A DNA stretch of 64,000 bases, taken from NCBI RefSeq assembly GCF_032854445.1, contig NC_088300.1, forward strand, positions 19,447,608 through 19,511,607, written 5' to 3'. The notes beneath the pieces were generated by a model that ran no database searches, was not told the DNA's origin, and was given only the letters and a program-made list of their open reading frames with translations. Positions within the stretch are counted from its first letter, which is position 1. Every line of letters begins with the position of its first letter. This document shows, piece after piece, positions 11,496 to 23,528 of this stretch. A program made the translations under genes and the position numbers. This DNA comes from Liolophura sinensis (lineage: Eukaryota; Mollusca; Polyplacophora; Chitonida; Chitonidae).

Positions 11496-11851
11496 AAAAC
11501 TGTGCATAAATTTATTGCAGAATCAAAGACATTTTAAATCGATAGGCAGCACTGAAATTTCTTCTTATATTAAATGATAATGACAAATATTATTTCAGTA
11601 AGTAGTCATTATGTCCTTGCATTATAGCCTCATTTTATTACATATGGTATGATTCATTGTTTTGTAGTGTAAATACTTTTGTTGTTGAATATATCATATA
11701 CCTATGTGTATAGTCTATTTGGCCTATTATCTATCTGTACCATTTCTTTTAGTTTTGCCTGTAACCAATTCCTTGTTGTGTCCTGTACATATGTTATATG
11801 TTGTCGAGGAGACCCCCAAGTGGCCATTGGGCTGTGGGGACTTTTAAACAA

Positions 11852-11879
11852 ATTACATTACATTACATTACATTACATT
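11852..11879 (+). repeat. (TTACA)n LINE 3' tail
   Basis: Five to six pentanucleotide repeats directly after the LINE 3' UTR. Short tandem tails are the usual 3' end of this kind of element and mark its terminus. Confidence 0.8.
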
Positions 11880-11880
11880 T

Positions 11881-13818
<1,938 letters not shown>

Positions 13819-13880
13819 AATTATTTGTTTTGTTTTGTGTACTTTTGTCAGTTGTATTATTTGTCTATTTTGTTCAAATA

Positions 13881-14095
13881 TATTTATTTATTTATTTGAT
13901 TGGTGTTTTACACCAAACTCAAGAATATTTCACTTATACGACGGCGGCCAACATTATGGTAGGAGGAAACCTGGCAGAGCCCGGGGGAAACCCACAACCA
14001 TCTGCAGGTTGCTGAAAGACCATCCCACGTGCGACTGGAGAGAAAGCCAGCATGAGCTGGACATGAAATCACAGGATCACATTTTGTGAAAGGCC
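13881..14095 (-). mobile_element. SINE family 2, head-truncated
   Basis: Reverse-oriented body (GATTGGTGTTTTACACCAAA .. CCGGGGGAAACCCACAACCA..) with its (TTTA)n tail on the left. The tRNA-like head beyond GTGAAAGGCCCCTG is missing. More diverged than the other copies. Confidence 0.8.
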
Positions 14096-14200
14096 CCTGT
14101 TCAGATATATGTATTGAACTTATTCAATCGTCTTCGTATTTCTTTGTTTGATCTTGTGTAAGGCCTATCGCTGATCTGAGAGGTGAACAAGCCAGTTGTT

Positions 14201-14242
14201 CCTCATCTTTACTCTCCCATAGAAGGGAGAGTAAAGATGAGG
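14201..14242. repeat. perfect 18-bp hairpin
   Basis: CCTCATCTTTACTCTCCC (14201-14218), six-base loop, then its exact reverse complement at 14225-14242. No associated gene or A/T terminator context seen. Confidence 0.9.
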
Positions 14243-14624
14243 GTAATGACGAAAAGGATCAGGGGTTGATTCAACAAAGCCAGTTCCGACTTATGTCCAA
14301 ATTTGAAATACGAATTAAGATATTACTTAACTTTTGGGCCCTACAAATTAAAATTTGGCCATTTTACATAAAGACAGATTCTCAAATGTACAATTTACAA
14401 AGTGAACTTTGTAATGAGGTTTTAGTCTTTGGTTTAACCTAGAAGTGGGTTTGTCGAATTAACTCGGGCCTGTGCAATATGGAGACGCGTTAAGCACACA
14501 CAAATATTTAAATAAATATATACTTACGGCAAGATGTCACCTCAGTGTTTTACATTCATTGGCGTGAAGCTAATTGTCCCTACTTCCATTAACTGTATCA
14601 GTAACGTAACTCTATCAGACCTAC

Positions 14625-14796
14625 CATTGTCTGAGTATTGTAGATGGCCCCTCTGTACTTCCGTCCACTTCCTTATGGCCAAGCCGTGGTTGTATTCCAG
14701 TCGAGCCCAAGACGACATGACCTTGTCCCCCCAAAACTGAGCGCTCGAAACCCTGATTAAACAGAATAAAACCTGAAATAAGTAACAATATGCCAT
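14625..14796 (-). CDS. candidate first coding exon with signal peptide
   Basis: Starts at an ATG (14796) and runs 57 codons plus one base to a donor GTAGGT at 14624. The product begins MAYCYLFQVLFCLIRVSSA, a good secretory signal with a plausible cleavage after VSSA, then QFWGDKVMSSWARLEYNHGL. A secreted or membrane protein is inferred. Downstream exons to the left were not found, so the gene is incomplete or the call is wrong. No family recognised. Confidence 0.35.
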
Positions 14797-16449
14797 CGGC
14801 TCAATTCAGAACATAGTCTATAAATATGTATAATAACACTGTCATCCCCTAGTCTCCAATATAGTAAAATGACACTTCACATTCCTTGGTGCCGATGACT
14901 AAAAATAACGCTAGGCCTATGTGAGGGTAAGTAGTCATTGAATATTTTCTTGAATACAATAGGTTATTTTTTACTGGCTAATATGTGGCCTGTATACTTC
15001 GACTCGCTCTTCTTCCTTTCAGTCCCGAAATCCACAAAGTAGGCGTCTTTATGGATATCTTGCGGAACTTCGACGATCTTTTCGTTCATCTCGAGGGGAT
15101 ATGTGTAGGCTACTCGCGCCGCCTGGGCATAGACGTGCTGTAATATTTGCAGACGACTGTGGAACTATCCGATTACGTCATCAGTACTATGACGTCAAAA
15201 CATTATCTCGTCCTTGACCGTTAAATACAAAGAGGCTAATATCAAAAAGCCGTCATTCATCGTTATGACGCCACAACGTTACAGTAGTAAAAACTATTAC
15301 ATTGTAACGTTGAAGACGTTGTGCTGCATTCTAACCCGCTGTCAGTTGCGGGCCGTATGCAGATATACATATTAAATAGAGATGACCTTTCAACAAAATC
15401 GAGGGTGCGTTCCGTTCTCCGATTTGACCGCCACGTGACGTCCCAATGTTCCGGAAATCGCTTCAAGTGGCATGATTACCGTGACGTAAAACTCGGTGGC
15501 GGCAGTGAGGCCACTGATCTCCCTTCCAGTGGCCAGTGAAACTACAAATATAAGAATTTGACTTGTTTACTTGTTAGATTGGATTTTATGATTTATACAA
15601 GGCATACAATAGAATTTCCTTCAGTGATTAAAGCTTTACTTCGGAGAGTTTATAGATATCACTGTTTTTTTTTATTACCATTTTTGATGTTTTCTACGCC
15701 ATGACGTGGAAAAAGAAACATTTGTTTCATGAAGTTCCAATTTGAGCCCATCGGTATGACGTCATAATACGTGTACAGTAAACTTTTACATTCCTACATC
15801 ACGCAACAAGAACACAGGACATCATACATACGCGGCCGTGTAATATCTGGGTAAACTGTAATGCCGTTGTTTGGTCTAAAATGCATGACCTTTGCGGAGG
15901 GAGTGAAACAGCTACATGAAATACGCAGTTTTTGTCTCATTTTCTGTATTTTGGTGGGGTGGGGGGAAGTAGAATAGACTTTAAAACTTTCGTCTTGGTG
16001 TTTACTGTGTAACACCGGATTTGACTCATTACGAAACAAGGTTCACATTCTAAAAACACTTCTCAAAAATCCTAGTTAATCGTTATAACGCCACAACGTT
16101 ACTGTAGAAATTTTACAATGTAACGCTGAAGACGATGCGCTACAATATTTCTTTGATGTTTCAATGACTCGAGATCATACTTGAAACTAGCGTCAACTCA
16201 CCCAATTAAAAAAAGGCCGACATCAAAATCCTATAGCCCTATCACAACAGTTAATCTTGTCATTTCTCTTCATCTAACTATACCACAAAATGCACTGAAT
16301 CCATTTTATTCTTAACACTAATTAGTAAGTATAACAGTCGTGAGCTTTTGGAGGAGGAGGGAAAATTCTGTTTTTTCGAAGAATAAAGATGTCTTTACTA
16401 AACATCAACCGTTTCAAGATAACATATCGGTGCGATGACTTTGTGATCT
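14797..16449. other. no gene recognised; one direct repeat
   Basis: Two related blocks of about 70 bp lie at about 15258-15335 and 16078-16146. Both contain CGCCACAACGTTAC and, after a short gap, a partly inverted copy (TGTAACG..). They may be remnants of the same small element. No coding sequence supported. Confidence 0.35.
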
Positions 16450-16563
16450 ACAGGTAGATGTTGATAATATCATAATACACGAGATAGATCTGTGTAAAAA
16501 GCATGAATAAATGAACAAATTGTGTGCTTAGAGAAGAGAGGAATTCTTTCGAAGGGTGTGGGT

Positions 16564-16579
16564 GGCTCTGAGAAGAGCC
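16564..16579 (-). terminator. histone-type 3' stem-loop, unit 1
   Basis: GGCTCTTCTCAGAGCC on the minus strand, 64 nt after the early stop of gene 1. The flank preceding it is TTTGAAAAC. Confidence 0.85.
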
Positions 16580-16643
16580 GTTTTCAAATAGGATCCAGGT
16601 GTGCGGATTTATTGGAGTACAGGTGTTCACAAGTTTCTTCCCC

Positions 16644-16940
16644 TCACATTCCGTAATCGCCTTCTGTTCCAAAGAGCGTGCATCTCAAACTGTTGACCAA
16701 GTCGGCCTTTTGACAGGCGTACTCGTAGTACGAGTTTCTAAGTCCCTCTCCAGTGGCGATTTTCAGACGTAGACTATAGCGAAAAGACTTGTTGCCGTCT
16801 TCGTTAGCTTGGTCATATCTCAGTTGCAGTTCATCAAGCCGTTTGTTGAGGAAGACTATTTGTTGGCAGGCCCTTTCAAAATATGACTGGGCTTTGATGT
16901 AGTCGAAGTAGTTGCTGATAGAGCTGGAGTCCATTGCCAT
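16644..16940 (-). CDS. array gene 1, C-terminally shortened variant
   Basis: Left-edge copy. From MAMDSSSISNYFDYI it matches the other copies up to TEGDY. There CCATTGTCA is replaced by GGAATGTGA, giving GM-stop and a 98-aa product that lacks the acidic tail. An in-frame ATG also exists 24 nt further upstream (16964) in this copy only, because TTGATA is TTGATG here. TATA box and stem-loop are both present. It could be a functional divergent paralogue or the start of decay. Confidence 0.55.
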   Translation of the reverse strand: MAMDSSSISNYFDYIKAQSYFERACQQIVFLNKRLDELQLRYDQANEDGNKSFRYSLRLKIATGEGLRNSYYEYACQKADLVNSLRCTLFGTEGDYGM

Positions 16941-17019
16941 TACGACGCTTAAGCTGATGTACATCAATTATTTGGATAAGCAGAAGAAAATGATATGATG
17001 AGAAATAGTGTGATTGTGG

Positions 17020-17027
17020 CTTATATA
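17020..17027 (-). promoter_or_regulatory. TATA box of array gene 1
   Basis: TATATAAG on the minus strand, 80 nt before the MAMDS ATG. The flank differs from other units (GACTATATAAG). Confidence 0.75.
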
Positions 17028-17400
17028 GTCGGCTATTTTGCTTTGCCATGTTTATCTCGGCTGCCTGCCATGTGTCAAATAACAAGGCGATTGTTGCTGT
17101 TGAGAAGATTCCGTCATGTCTGTGAGGTGAAAGACATCATGCTGATAGGGTGATTATTAAATGCCTGTTTTCTTTGTCATTGTTTATTATCACTCCTGAC
17201 GACAAATTATTCCACAAAAATTAATTTTTAGGGATTGATGTCAAACGCAACATCTTTGTTGCAAAATCTGTAAAAAAAATGCTTTAAATCACAATAAATA
17301 AATAACAAGAAAACCATCCCTCCCCAAAAAAGTAAAAAAAACACAAGGAAAATTTTTTAATATTTAAGAAAATTTACATTAAGGAGTATCTTGGTTATAG

Positions 17401-17634
17401 ATGCATCCTATGGTTAAAACAGCGTGCTGTGATTTTGAAGCATTGATGATTCGGATGAGTTGCTATATGAAGGAAATATTGACAATCCAAGACATTGTCT
17501 ATAAAGAACATGGCTTGTCTTGGCGGGTGTTAGGAAGTGGTTTACATTGTGTTTCCATGATTCTAACACATAAATATAATAACTGGTTGCGTTTTAGACG
17601 TGTTCTTGACCACATTTCTATGCAAGGACATTGA
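17401..17634 (+). other. spacer ORF, class A (one of ten)
   Basis: A 77-codon plus-strand frame begins MHPMVKTACCDFEALMIRMS. Equivalents lie at 18802, 23902, 25601, 29001 and 32404 (class A, 77 codons) and at 20503, 22203, 27301 and 30703 (class B, stopped by TAG after 61 codons). Differences between classes are clustered and nearly all amino-acid changing (DF to GT, Y to T, GLS to LLY, SG to RC). There is no TATA or stem-loop on this strand. I regard it as probable non-coding spacer, but an unknown RNA or peptide cannot be excluded. Confidence 0.3.
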
Positions 17635-17649
17635 TTTTATTGTTGCGGT

Positions 17650-17755
17650 AAAAATATTTATTTGATTTATTTATTTAGTTGATGTTTTACGCCGTACTCA
17701 GGAATATTTGCATTACAAGAGGGTGGCAAAGATTACGGTGAGAGAAAACTCGGTA
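17650..17755 (-). repeat. SINE-family-2 3' fragment built into every array unit
   Basis: The phrase TTGATGTTTTACGCCGTACTC followed by AGGAATATTTGCATTAC matches the 3' body of SINE family 2 (GGTGTTTTACGCCGTACTC.AGAATATTTCACTTA), after its (TTTA)n tail. It recurs at the same place in all units (about 19060, 20760, 22460, 24160, 25860, 27560, 29260, 30960 and 32660), so it was captured before amplification. Confidence 0.7.
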
Positions 17756-18261
17756 AAATTAAAAAGCACAAATAAATGTCGGAAGAACTTTTTTCATGAG
17801 GGTTAAAATATAACTAGGGTGCATTGGCTTTTATAATAGTTTTGGCTTTGGAATAAAAAGAAGTGTTGTTTGGGACGATGTTTTACAAGGATAGAAATCG
17901 TTATTTTGTCATGGAGTTTTGTGTATAGGTATTAAAGTTAAGACTAAGTAAATGCACAAATTTAAAGATTACCAGCCGTTGACATTGCACAATAGAAAAA
18001 AAAGAAAGAGATGTTGCCACATGACCTCAAAGCCGGACTTTTTCCGTCTGTTGACATTTTGAACAAAATTTTATGGCATAAGTTGAATATATTTGGAAAA
18101 ATACAGTTCTGATGGTTTGTATATGATGTTCTTGTTTGTTTGAGGCTTTGGGAATTCGTTGATAATATAATGATAGAAGAAATAAATGGGTGTATGAAAG
18201 ATGAGTGAATAAATAAATTGTGTGCTTAGAGAAGAGAGGAATTCCTTCGAAGGGTGTGGGT

Positions 18262-18277
18262 GGCTCTGAGAAGAGCC
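18262..18277 (-). terminator. histone-type 3' stem-loop of truncated unit
   Basis: Intact GGCTCTTCTCAGAGCC with ACCCA after it, retained although the gene has lost its promoter. Confidence 0.85.
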
Positions 18278-18314
18278 GTTTTCAGATAAGATGCGGGTGT
18301 ACGGATTTGGTGAC

Positions 18315-18620
18315 CTACATTTGTTCATCAGTTTCTTCCTCTGACAATGGGTAGTCACCTTCTGTTCCAAAGAGCGTGCATCTCAAACTGTTGACCAAGT
18401 CGGCCTTTTGACAGGCGTACTCGTAGTACGAGTTTCTAAGTCCCTCTCCAGTGGCGATTTTCAGACGTAGACTATAGCGAAAAGACTTGTTGCCGTCTTC
18501 GTTAGCTTGGTCATATCTCAGTTGCAGTTCATCAAGCCGTTTGTTGAGGAAGACTATTTGTTGGCAGGCCCTTTCAAAATATGACTGGGCTTTGATGTAG
18601 TCGGAGTAGTTGCTGATAAA
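18315..18620 (-). pseudogene. array gene copy lacking start and promoter
   Basis: The C-terminal ~100 codons and the stop are intact, but a deletion of about 300 bp joins the codons for SNYSDY.. directly to spacer sequence (TTGCTGATAAA|ATCAATTTTT). ATG, 5' UTR and TATA box are removed. AAA microhomology at the junction suggests end-joining or slippage. Confidence 0.85.
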
Positions 18621-19663
18621 ATCAATTTTTAGGGATTGATGTCAAACGCAACATCTTTGTTGCAAAATCTGTAAAAAAAATGCTTTAAATCACAATGAAT
18701 AAATAACAAGAAAACCATCCCTCCCCAAAAAAGTTAAAAAAACACAGGGAAAAATTTTTAATATTTAATAAAATTTACATTAAGGAGTATCTTGGTTATA
18801 GATGCATCCTATGGTTAAAACAGCGTGCTGTGATTTTGAAGCATTAGTTATTCGGATGAGTTGCTATATGAAGGAAATATTGACAATCCAAGACATTGTC
18901 TATAAAGAACATGGCTTGTCTTGGCGGGTGTTAGGAAGTGGTTTACATTGTGTTTCCATGATTCTAACACATAAATATAATAACTGGTTGCGTTTTAGAC
19001 GTGTTCTTGACCACATTTCTATGCAAGGACATTGATTTTATTGTTGCGGTAAAATTTTTTATTTGATTTATTTATTTAGTTGATGTTTTACGCCGTACTC
19101 AGGAATATTTGCATTACAAGAGGGTGGCAAAGATTACGGTGAGAGAAAACTCGGTAAAATTAGAAAGTACAAATAAATGTCGGAAGAACTTTTTTCATGA
19201 GGGTTAAAAATATTACTAGGGTGCATTGGCTTTTATAATAGTTTTGGCTTTGGAATAAAAAGAAGTGTTGTTTGGGACGATGTTTTACAAGGATAGAAAT
19301 CGTTATTTTGTCATGGAGTTTTGTGTATAGGTATTAAAGTTAAGACTAAGTAAATGTACAAATTTGAAGATTACCAGCCGTTGACATTACACAATAGAAA
19401 AAAAAGAAAGAAATGTTGCCACATGACCTCAAAGCCGGATTTTTTCCGTCTGTTGACATTTTGAACAAATTTTTATGGCATAAGTTGAATATATTTGGGA
19501 AAATACAGTTCTGATGGTTTGTATATGATGTTCTTGTTTGTTTGAAGCTTTGGGAATTCGTTGATAATATAATGATAGAAGAAATAAATGGGTGTATGAA
19601 AGATGAGTGAATAAATAAATTGTGTGCTTAGAGAAGAGAGGAATTCCTTCGAAGGGTGTGGGT

Positions 19664-19679
19664 GGCTCTGAGAAGAGCC
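19664..19679 (-). terminator. histone-type 3' stem-loop, gene 2
   Basis: Minus strand reads GAAAAC-GGCTCT-TCTC-AGAGCC-ACCCA: six-pair stem, four-base UCUC loop that fits the UHUH consensus, A-rich 5' flank and canonical ACCCA 3' flank. It begins 37 nt after the stop codon. A GAAGGAA purine run 15-25 nt further on could be a weak histone downstream element. No AATAAA occurs in the next ~200 nt. Confidence 0.88.
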
Positions 19680-19716
19680 GTTTTCAGATAAGATGCGGGT
19701 GTGCGGATTTGGTGAC

Positions 19717-20040
19717 CTACATTTGTTCATCAGTTTCTTCCTCTGACAATGGGTAGTCACCTTCTGTTCCAAAGAGTGTGCATCTCAAACTGTTGACCAA
19801 GTCGGCCTTTTGACAGGCGTACTCGTAGTACGAGTTTCTAAGTCCCTCTCCAGTGGCGATTTTCAGACGTGGACTATAGCGAAAAGACTTGTTGCCGTCT
19901 TCGTTAGCTTGGTCATATCTCAGTTGCAGTTCATCAAGCCGTTTGTTGAGGAAGACTATTTGTTGGCAGGCCCTTTTAAAATATGACTGGGCTTTGATGT
20001 AGTCGGAGTAGTTGCTGATAAAGTTGGAGTCCATTGCCAT
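19717..20040 (-). CDS. array gene 2: 107-aa helical protein with histone-type mRNA 3' end
   Basis: Intronless, 107 aa, starting at ATG GCA ATG GAC (G at -3 and +4). The open frame extends nine codons upstream only via a TTG, which is not a eukaryotic start. The protein has a short Ser-rich N-terminus, a predicted helical region (about 10-85) with SYFERACQQIVFLNKRLDEL and RYDQANEDGNKSF, many Tyr/Arg/Leu, and an acidic tail (SEEETDEQM). There is no histone fold motif, basic tail, signal peptide or membrane segment. Copy-specific changes: YFKRAC and KSFRYSPRL. Function unrecognised. The 3' signal implies SLBP/U7-type processing and probably replication-coupled or maternal expression (inference). 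Confidence 0.8.
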   Translation of the reverse strand: MAMDSNFISNYSDYIKAQSYFKRACQQIVFLNKRLDELQLRYDQANEDGNKSFRYSPRLKIATGEGLRNSYYEYACQKADLVNSLRCTLFGTEGDYPLSEEETDEQM

Positions 20041-20119
20041 TACGACGCTTAAGCTGATGTATATCAAGTATTTGGATAAGCAGAAGAAAATGATATGATG
20101 AGAAGTAGTGTGATTGTGG

Positions 20120-20127
20120 CTTATATA
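20120..20127 (-). promoter_or_regulatory. TATA box of array gene 2
   Basis: TATATAAG in GGCTATATAAGCC, 80 nt upstream of the ATG. This predicts a 5' UTR of about 50 nt. Confidence 0.8.
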
Positions 20128-21364
20128 GCCGGCTATTTTGCTTTGCCATGTTTATCTCGGCTGCCTGCCATGTGTCAAATAACAAGGCCATTGTTGCTGT
20201 TGAGAAGATTCCGTCATGTCTGTGAGGTGAAAGACATCATGCTGACAGGGTGATTATTATATGCCTGTTTTCTTTGTCATTGTATATTATCACTCCTGAC
20301 TACAAATCATTCCACCAAAATCAATCTTTAGGGATTGATGTCAAACGCAACATCTTTGTTGCAAAATCTGTAAAAAAAATGCTTTATATCACAATAAATA
20401 AATAACAAGAAAACCATCCCCCCTCCAAAAGTAAAAAAAAACAGAAGGAAAAAATTTTTTAATATTTAATAAAATTTACATTAAGGAGTATCTTGGCTAT
20501 AGATGCATCCTATGGTTAAAACAGCGTGCTGTGGTACTGAAGCATTAGTTATTCGGATGAGTTGCACTATGAAGGAAATATTGACAATCCAAGACATTGT
20601 CTATAAAGAACATCTCTTGTATTGGCGGGTGTTAGGACGCTGTTTACATGGTGTTTCCATGATTCTCACACATAAATATAATAACTAGTTGCGGTTTAGA
20701 CGTGTTCTTGACCACATTTCTATGCAAGGGCATTGGTTTTATTGTTGCGGTAAAATTATTTATTTGATTTATTTATTTAGTTGATGTGTTACGCCGTACT
20801 CAGGAATATTTGCATTACAAGAGGGCGGCAAAGATTACGGTGAGAGAAAACTCGGTAAAATTAGAAAGTACAAATAAATGTCGGAAGAAATTTTTTCATG
20901 AGGGTTAAAAATATTACTAGGGTGCATTGGCTTTTATAATAGTTTTGGCTTTGGAATAAAAAGAAGTGTTGTTTGGGACGATGTTTTACAAGGATAGAAA
21001 TCGTTATTTTGTCATGGAGTTTTGTGTATAGGTATTAAAGTTAAGACTAAGTAAATGTACAAATTTGAAGATTACCAGCCGTTGACATTACACAATAGAA
21101 AAAAAAGAAAGAAATGTTGCCACATGACCTCAAAGCCGGATTTTTTCCGTCTGTTGACATTTTGAACAAATGTTTATGGCATAAGTTGAATATATTTGGG
21201 AAAATACAGATCTGATGGTTTGTATATGATGTTCTTGTTTGTTTGAAGCTTTGGGAATTCGTTGATAATATAATGATAGAAGAAATAAATGGGTGTATGA
21301 AAGATGAGTGAATAAATAAATTGTGTGCTTAGAGAAGAGAGGAATTCCTTCGAAGGGTGTGGGT

Positions 21365-21380
21365 GGCTCTGAGAAGAGCC
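21365..21380 (-). terminator. histone-type 3' stem-loop, gene 3
   Basis: Identical 16-mer and ACCCA flank, 37 nt after the stop. Confidence 0.88.
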
Positions 21381-21417
21381 GTTTTCAGATAAGATGCGGG
21401 TGTGCGGATTTGGTGAC

Positions 21418-21741
21418 CTACATTTGTTCATCAGTTTCTTCCTCTGACAGTGGGTAGTCACCTTCTGTTCCAAAGAGCGTGCATCTCAAACTGTTGACCA
21501 AGTCGGCCTTTTGACAGGCGTACTCGTAGTACGAGTTTCTAAGTCCCTCTCCAGTGGCGATTTTCAGACGTAGACTATAGCGAAAAGACTTGTTGCCGTC
21601 TTCGTTAGCTTGGTCATATCTCAGTTGCAGTTCATCAAGCCGTTTGTTGAGGAAGACTATTTGTTGGCAGGCCCTTTCAAAATATGACTGGGCTTTGATG
21701 TAGTCGGAGTAGTTGCTGATAAAGTTGGAGTCCATTGCCAT
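21418..21741 (-). CDS. array gene 3: 107-aa helical protein
   Basis: Intact copy, N-terminus MAMDSNFISNYSDYI. It represents the commonest (NF) protein form. Intact TATATAAG promoter, CAATTATTTGG 5' UTR variant and class-B upstream spacer. A silent change in the Leu codon of DYPLS (CTG for TTG; CAGTGGG on +) is shared with gene 8. Confidence 0.8.
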   Translation of the reverse strand: MAMDSNFISNYSDYIKAQSYFERACQQIVFLNKRLDELQLRYDQANEDGNKSFRYSLRLKIATGEGLRNSYYEYACQKADLVNSLRCTLFGTEGDYPLSEEETDEQM

Positions 21742-21820
21742 TACGACGCTTAAGCTGATGTATATCAATTATTTGGATAAGCAGAAGAAAATGATGTGAT
21801 GAGAAGTAGTGTGATTGTGG

Positions 21821-21828
21821 CTTATATA
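21821..21828 (-). promoter_or_regulatory. TATA box of array gene 3
   Basis: TATATAAG, 80 nt before the ATG. Confidence 0.8.
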
Positions 21829-23064
21829 GCCGGCTATTTTGCTTTGCCATGTTTATCTCGGCTGCCTGCCATGTGTCAAATAACAAGGCCATTGTTGCTG
21901 TTGAGAAGATTCCGTCATGTCTGTGAGGTGAAAGACATCATGCTGACAGGGTGATTATTATATGCCTGTTTTCTTTGTCATTGTTTATTATCACTCCTGA
22001 CTACAAATCATTCCACCAAAATCAATTTTTAGGGATTGATGTCAAACGCAACATCTTTGTTGCAAAATCTGTAAAAAAAATGCTTTATATCACAATAAAT
22101 AAATAACAAGAAAACCATCCCCCCTCCAAAAGTAAAAAAAACAGAAGGAAAAAAATTTTTAATATTTAATAAAATTTACATTAAGGAGTATCTTGGTTAT
22201 AGATGCATCCTATGGTTAAAACAGCGTGCTGTGGTACTGAAGCATTAGTTATTCGGATGAGTTGCACTATAAAGGAAATATTGACAATCCAAGACATTGT
22301 CTATGAAGAACATCTCTTGTATTGGCGGGTGTTAGGACGCTGTTTACATGGTGTTTCCATGATTCTCACACATAAATATAATAACTAGTTGCGGTTTAGA
22401 CGTGTTCTTGACCACATTTCTATGCAAGGGCATTGGTTTTATTGTTGCGGTAAAATTATTTATTTGATTTATTTATTTAGTTGATGTGTTACGCCGTACT
22501 CAGGAATATTTGCATTACAAGAGGGCGGCAAAGATTACGGTGAGAGAAAACTCGGTAAAATTAGAAAGTACAAATAAATGTCGGAAGAACTTTTTTCATG
22601 AAGGTTAAAAATATAACTAGGGTGTATTGGTTTTTATAATAGTTTTGGCTTTGGAATAAAAAGAAGTGTTGTTTGGGACGATGTTTTACAAGGATAGAAA
22701 TCGTTATTTTGTCATGGAGTTTTGTGTATAGGTATTAAAGTTAAGACTAAGTAAATGTACAAATTTGAAGATTACCAGCCGTTGACATTGCACAATAGAA
22801 AAAAAAGAAAGAGATGTTGCCACATGACCTCAAAGCCGGATTTTTTCCGTCTGTTGACATTTTGAACAAATTTTTATGGCATAAGTTGAATATATTTGGA
22901 AAAATACAGTTCTGATGGTTTGTATATGATGTTCTTGTTTGTTTGAAGCTTTGGGAATTCGTTGATAATATAATGATAGAAGAAATAAATGGGTGTATGA
23001 AAGATGAGTGAATAAATAAATTGTGTGCTTAGAGAAGAGAGGAATTCCTTCGAAGGGTGTGGGT

Positions 23065-23080
23065 GGCTCTGAGAAGAGCC
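23065..23080 (-). terminator. histone-type 3' stem-loop, gene 4
   Basis: Identical 16-mer and flank, 37 nt after the stop. Confidence 0.88.
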
Positions 23081-23117
23081 GTTTTCAGATAAGATGCGGG
23101 TGTGCGGATTTGGTGAC

Positions 23118-23441
23118 CTACATTTGTTCATCAGTTTCTTCCTCTGACAATGGGTAGTCACCTTCTGTTCCAAAGAGCGTGCATCTCAAACTGTTGACCA
23201 AGTCGGCCTTTTGACAGGCGTACTCGTAGTACGAGTTTCTAAGTCCCTCTCCAGTGGCGATTTTCAGACGTAGACTATAGCGAAAAGACTTGCTGCCGTC
23301 TTCGTTAGCCTGGTCATATCTCAGTTGCAGTTCATCAAGCCGTTTGTTGAGGAAGACTATTTGTTGGCAGGCCCTTTCAAAATATGACTGGGCTTTGATG
23401 TAGTCGGAGTAGTTGCTGATAGAGCTGGAGTCCATTGCCAT
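23118..23441 (-). CDS. array gene 4: 107-aa helical protein (SS form)
   Basis: Intact frame with N-terminus MAMDSSSISNYSDYI and the change QANEDGSKSF. Its TATA box is altered to TATATCAG, so expression may differ from gene 3. Spacer class A lies upstream. Confidence 0.78.
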   Translation of the reverse strand: MAMDSSSISNYSDYIKAQSYFERACQQIVFLNKRLDELQLRYDQANEDGSKSFRYSLRLKIATGEGLRNSYYEYACQKADLVNSLRCTLFGTEGDYPLSEEETDEQM

Positions 23442-23520
23442 TACGACGCTTAAGCTGATGTATATCAAGTATTTGGATAAGCAGAAGAAAATGATATGAT
23501 GAGAAGTAGTGTGATTGTGG

Positions 23521-23528
23521 CTGATATA
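23521..23528 (-). promoter_or_regulatory. variant TATA box (TATATCAG) of array gene 4
   Basis: Same position as in other units, but the AA after TATAT is CA, giving a weaker match to TATAWAAR. Confidence 0.65.

Larger units (their letters stand above)
5370..11880 (+). mobile_element. degenerate non-LTR retrotransposon (LINE)
   Basis: Ordered on the plus strand: ORF1 remnants with a coiled coil (to 7149), a spacer, an apurinic-like endonuclease (8397-9100), a reverse transcriptase (about 9.8-10.8 kb, with GLPQGSVLG and FADD), a C-terminal Cys/His region (CPNCNHLCENIFHYF, about 11.27 kb) and a (TTACA)n tail at 11852-11879. This is the order of Jockey/CR1-group LINEs. Multiple stops and frameshifts make it inactive. 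No clear target-site duplication found. Confidence 0.85.

Noticed and set aside
19473-19772. 99-codon frame repeated in each array unit (..RKKLMNKCRSPNPHTRILSE..)
   Set aside because: It begins at a TTG, overlaps the 107-aa gene out of frame, and runs straight through the stem-loop. It is a by-product of the repeated unit.
19976-20191. 71-codon frame starting MALLFDTWQAAEINM in most units
   Set aside because: It spans the TATA box and 5' UTR of the array gene, so it would lie upstream of and across the promoter. The 107-aa frame explains the conserved region better.
20800-20815. ATTTGCAT octamer in each unit as a histone-type promoter element
   Set aside because: It lies within the SINE remnant, almost 700 bp upstream of the TATA box, so it is probably incidental.
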